A DNA stretch of 6,863 nucleotides from Spirochaetales bacterium (GTDB lineage Bacteria; Spirochaetota; Spirochaetia; JAGLYY01), in the NCBI GenBank assembly GCA_023131935.1, contig JAGLYY010000466.1:1-6863 (forward strand), given 5' to 3'. Positions within the stretch are counted from its first letter, which is position 1, and every line of letters begins with the position of its first letter. A program made the translations under genes and the position numbers. Shown one piece after another: positions 5,377 through 6,863 of the stretch. The notes below the pieces were generated by a model. That model was not told where the DNA came from, made no database searches, and was given only the letters and a program-made list of their open reading frames with translations.

Positions 5377-6671
5377 CGGGGAATCCCATTCTCATGAGCA
5401 GGAGTCCCGGGTTGTTCCGCCTGTTTTTTGAAGAGGACCACCGGGATGATCTATATCTCCGCCTCGCTGCCGACACCCCTTTCGAGGCGGTAGAGCTGTT
5501 TCACCGCTTACAGTTGTCGGGGATGAATGTTACCGCCCCCTTCAAGGGGGGGATTTTACCTCTCCTCGATGAAGTGACCACCGATGCCCGGGTCATAGGG
5601 GGAGTGAATACTGTTTTTAAAGCCGGAGAAACCCTTAAAGGGGACAATACTGACTTTTCCGGGGTCCTTGAAACCCTCCGCCAAAACAAGATTGATATAA
5701 AGGGTAAGCGGGTCATCATTCTCGGTGCAGGAGGGGCGGCGGGCGCCGCCGCATACGCGGCGAGGAAACTTTCTGATAAAATTACCATCATCAACAGGAC
5801 ACTCTCGAAGGCCCGAAAACTGGCAAAGAACCTCGGATGCGAAACCGCTCCCCTTGAAGATCTTGAAAAGCTGCTTCCCGGGGCTGACGTTCTTATTTCC
5901 ACCCTTTCCAGGGGGGTCGATCCAATCGATGAAAAATGGCTCCATCCGGAGCTTGTGGTATTTGATGCCAATTATCCTGATTCCCGGCTCCTTAAAAAAA
6001 GCCGGGCTGCCGGATGCAGGGTGCTTTCGGGGGAAGAGTGGTTGTTCCACCAGGGGACCGAAGGGTACCTCCGGTGCTTCCCGCCTCAGGTCCGGAGGCC
6101 TGTAGCCGGCAAACATGAGTACCGGGCCTCGGAATTCCGGGCACAAGGAATGAAAGTATTTCCCCGGCGGATAGCGCTGACAGGATTTATGGGGGCGGGA
6201 AAAACAGCTATAGGCCGGTTGGTGGCAGAGAAGCTCCGTTTCCGGTTCATCGACCTTGATGAAGAGATTGAAGCACGGGTGGGTTTGAGTATCCCTGAAA
6301 TCTTTGCCCGCAGAGGTGAAGGGTATTTCAGGGAAAGGGAAAGAAAACTCCTTGACGATGTGCTCCGGGAAGATGGGATCGTCATCTCCTGCGGTGGAGG
6401 TATCATCCTAGACAGGGAGAACCGGGAACTCCTTAAGAAGCAGGCAACCGTTGTCTGGCTGGTGGTAAGCCGTGAAGAATCCCTCAAGCGGATCAGGAAG
6501 GGGAGCCGTCCCCTTCTCACCGGTCAGGATCTCCGGAAGAGGGCCAATGAAATCATGGAGGAGCGGTTTTTCCTGTATGCCGAAACATCGGATATGGTTT
6601 TGTTAAATGAAGGGAAGGAAGAATTATCAGCCGCGGAGAGGATTTATGCGGAAGTCAGTAAGGTATTCTAA
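5352..6671 (+). CDS. aroE/aroK: Shikimate dehydrogenase-shikimate kinase fusion (AroE-AroK)
   Basis: Bifunctional 439-residue protein for steps 4 and 5. Residues 1 to about 245 are an NADPH-dependent shikimate dehydrogenase: GNPILMSRSP (10-19), NVTAPFK (59-65, catalytic K65), GGVNT (83-87), GDNTD (97-101, catalytic D101), the dinucleotide loop GAGGAAG (125-131) and NRT (148-150), which suits NADP. After a linker of about 25 residues, 272-439 is a shikimate kinase: Walker A GFMGAGKT (278-285), DLD (301-303, D303 for shikimate), FRERE (326-330, R327), CGGG (347-350) and the lid arginine in SRPLL (385-389). Each half is near the length of the stand-alone enzyme. The usual His of the GNPIxHSxSP motif is Met15, and the AroE C-terminal motif reads GEEWLFHQG (227-235), with Trp where Met is common. 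GGAAGGA (5340-5346) sets the start, which overlaps aroD by 25 nt. Confidence 0.95.
   Translation: MDRKLFGVAGNPILMSRSPGLFRLFFEEDHRDDLYLRLAADTPFEAVELFHRLQLSGMNVTAPFKGGILPLLDEVTTDARVIGGVNTVFKAGETLKGDNTDFSGVLETLRQNKIDIKGKRVIILGAGGAAGAAAYAARKLSDKITIINRTLSKARKLAKNLGCETAPLEDLEKLLPGADVLISTLSRGVDPIDEKWLHPELVVFDANYPDSRLLKKSRAAGCRVLSGEEWLFHQGTEGYLRCFPPQVRRPVAGKHEYRASEFRAQGMKVFPRRIALTGFMGAGKTAIGRLVAEKLRFRFIDLDEEIEARVGLSIPEIFARRGEGYFRERERKLLDDVLREDGIVISCGGGIILDRENRELLKKQATVVWLVVSREESLKRIRKGSRPLLTGQDLRKRANEIMEERFFLYAETSDMVLLNEGKEELSAAERIYAEVSKVF
6635..6641 (+). promoter_or_regulatory. Ribosome binding site choosing the aroA start
   Basis: GGAGAGG lies 4 nt upstream of the ATG at 6646, inside the 3' end of the aroE-aroK gene. 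The alternative in-frame ATG at 6607 has no comparable site and would add 13 residues (MKGRKNYQPRRGF) unlike an EPSP synthase N-terminus. Confidence 0.75.
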
Positions 6672-6822
6672 CTTAAAAGGGACCGTACAGGCACCAGCCT
6701 CAAAAAGCTTCATGCAGCGGGCCGTAGGGGCTGCTTTGTTATCGGAAGGGCAGAGCATCCTGCGCAATCCCTCCTTCTGTGCCGACAGCCTCACTGCTTT
6801 AGGTATTGCCGAGTCCTTGTAA
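6646..6822 (+). CDS. aroA: EPSP synthase AroA, N-terminal fragment cut at a fold-back
   Basis: Start of 5-enolpyruvylshikimate-3-phosphate synthase, step 6 of the pathway, which joins phosphoenolpyruvate to shikimate 3-phosphate. Residues 10-29 include LKGTVQAPASKSFMQRA, the family's N-terminal substrate motif, with K20, S21 and R25 as expected phosphoenolpyruvate and shikimate-phosphate contacts. LRNPSFCADSLTALGIAESL follows as in other family members. A TAA at 6820-6822 ends the frame after 58 residues of an enzyme normally over 400 long. The frame is credible only up to codon 56 (6811-6813). From 6814 the sequence is an inverted copy, and the opposite strand reads on as SLGGVVTR. I therefore judge the stop to be a product of the fold-back, not a natural pseudogene. 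The start overlaps aroE-aroK by 26 nt. Confidence 0.88.
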   Translation: MRKSVRYSNLKGTVQAPASKSFMQRAVGAALLSEGQSILRNPSFCADSLTALGIAESL

Positions 6823-6863
6823 CCACCCCCCCCAGGCTCTCGGCAATACCTAAAGCAGTGAGG
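6789..6863. repeat. Perfect 25-bp inverted repeat at the window end (fold-back)
   Basis: Bases 6789-6813 and 6839-6863 are exact reverse complements, separated by 25 nt (6814-6838). The left arm is codons 48 (second base) to 56 of aroA. The right arm is that same coding sequence on the opposite strand, and it stops only because the window stops. The spacer, read in reverse complement, encodes SLGGVVTR in frame after E56. The structure equals aroA sequence followed by the reverse complement of itself plus its next 25 nt. That is the form of an inverted chimera from amplification or assembly. Confidence 0.9.

Noticed and set aside
5536..5550. CCCCC-TTCAA-GGGGG hairpin in aroE
   Set aside because: It is explained by the codons of the conserved TAPFKGG catalytic motif in a genome fond of GGG and CCC codons.
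5556..6146. 196-codon antisense frame, and an overlapping 126-codon + frame at 5725-6105, within aroE-aroK
   Set aside because: Both are out of frame with a fully conserved AroE domain and show no family motifs of their own.
6607..6645. Upstream ATG as the aroA start
   Set aside because: There is no ribosome site before 6607, and the added residues are unlike EPSP synthase; GGAGAGG supports the ATG at 6646.
6789..6863. Terminal inverted repeat as a transcription terminator or a phase-variable switch
   Set aside because: It lies inside aroA coding sequence and has no T-run. Inverting the spacer still leads to an early stop, so it would switch nothing on. A fold-back chimera explains both arms and the antisense aroA spacer.

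Overview
The window is a compact, single-strand (+) block of biosynthetic genes from a bacterial chromosome with roughly balanced to slightly GC-rich composition. It holds seven genes: six complete and one cut short. No RNA genes, insertion sequences, CRISPR arrays or phage genes are visible. The lineage cannot be fixed from the sequence alone. NadA resembles the type I know from alphaproteobacteria (for example its RPCNLCPYMKKITL stretch), while an AroE-AroK fusion and a short type I-beta DAHP synthase without a regulatory domain are less typical of that group. I leave the taxon open.

Layout: positions 1-103 hold a promoter with two tandem imperfect palindromes around the -10 region, which look like a double operator. 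Then come nadA (104-1102) and nadB (1132-2700), the two enzymes that turn L-aspartate into quinolinate for de novo NAD synthesis; nadC is not in the window. A 73-nt gap (2701-2773), the largest between genes here, carries a perfect TTGACA and may hold a second promoter. It is followed by a tightly packed shikimate-pathway cluster: aroF (2774-3586), aroB (3597-4640), aroD (4642-5376), an aroE-aroK fusion (5352-6671) and the start of aroA (from 6646).

The aro genes lie in exactly the order of the first six pathway reactions: DAHP synthase, dehydroquinate synthase, dehydroquinase, shikimate dehydrogenase, shikimate kinase, EPSP synthase. Steps 4 and 5 are fused in one polypeptide. Spacing tightens along the cluster: a 10-nt gap, a 1-nt gap, a 25-nt overlap, then a 26-nt overlap. 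This suggests translational coupling. Chorismate synthase (aroC) would be expected downstream but is not seen.

The right edge is abnormal. aroA runs into a stop codon after 58 codons, and the last 75 bases form a perfect 25-bp inverted repeat (6789-6813 / 6839-6863) around a 25-nt spacer. Read on the opposite strand, the spacer continues the EPSP synthase reading frame (…AESLGGVVTR). The window end therefore looks like a fold-back in which the sequence turns onto the complementary strand, most likely an amplification or assembly chimera at a contig end and not a real truncation of aroA.

I found no undescribed system. The points most worth checking are the double operator upstream of nadA, the fold-back terminus, and the pathway-collinear aro cluster with its domain fusion.
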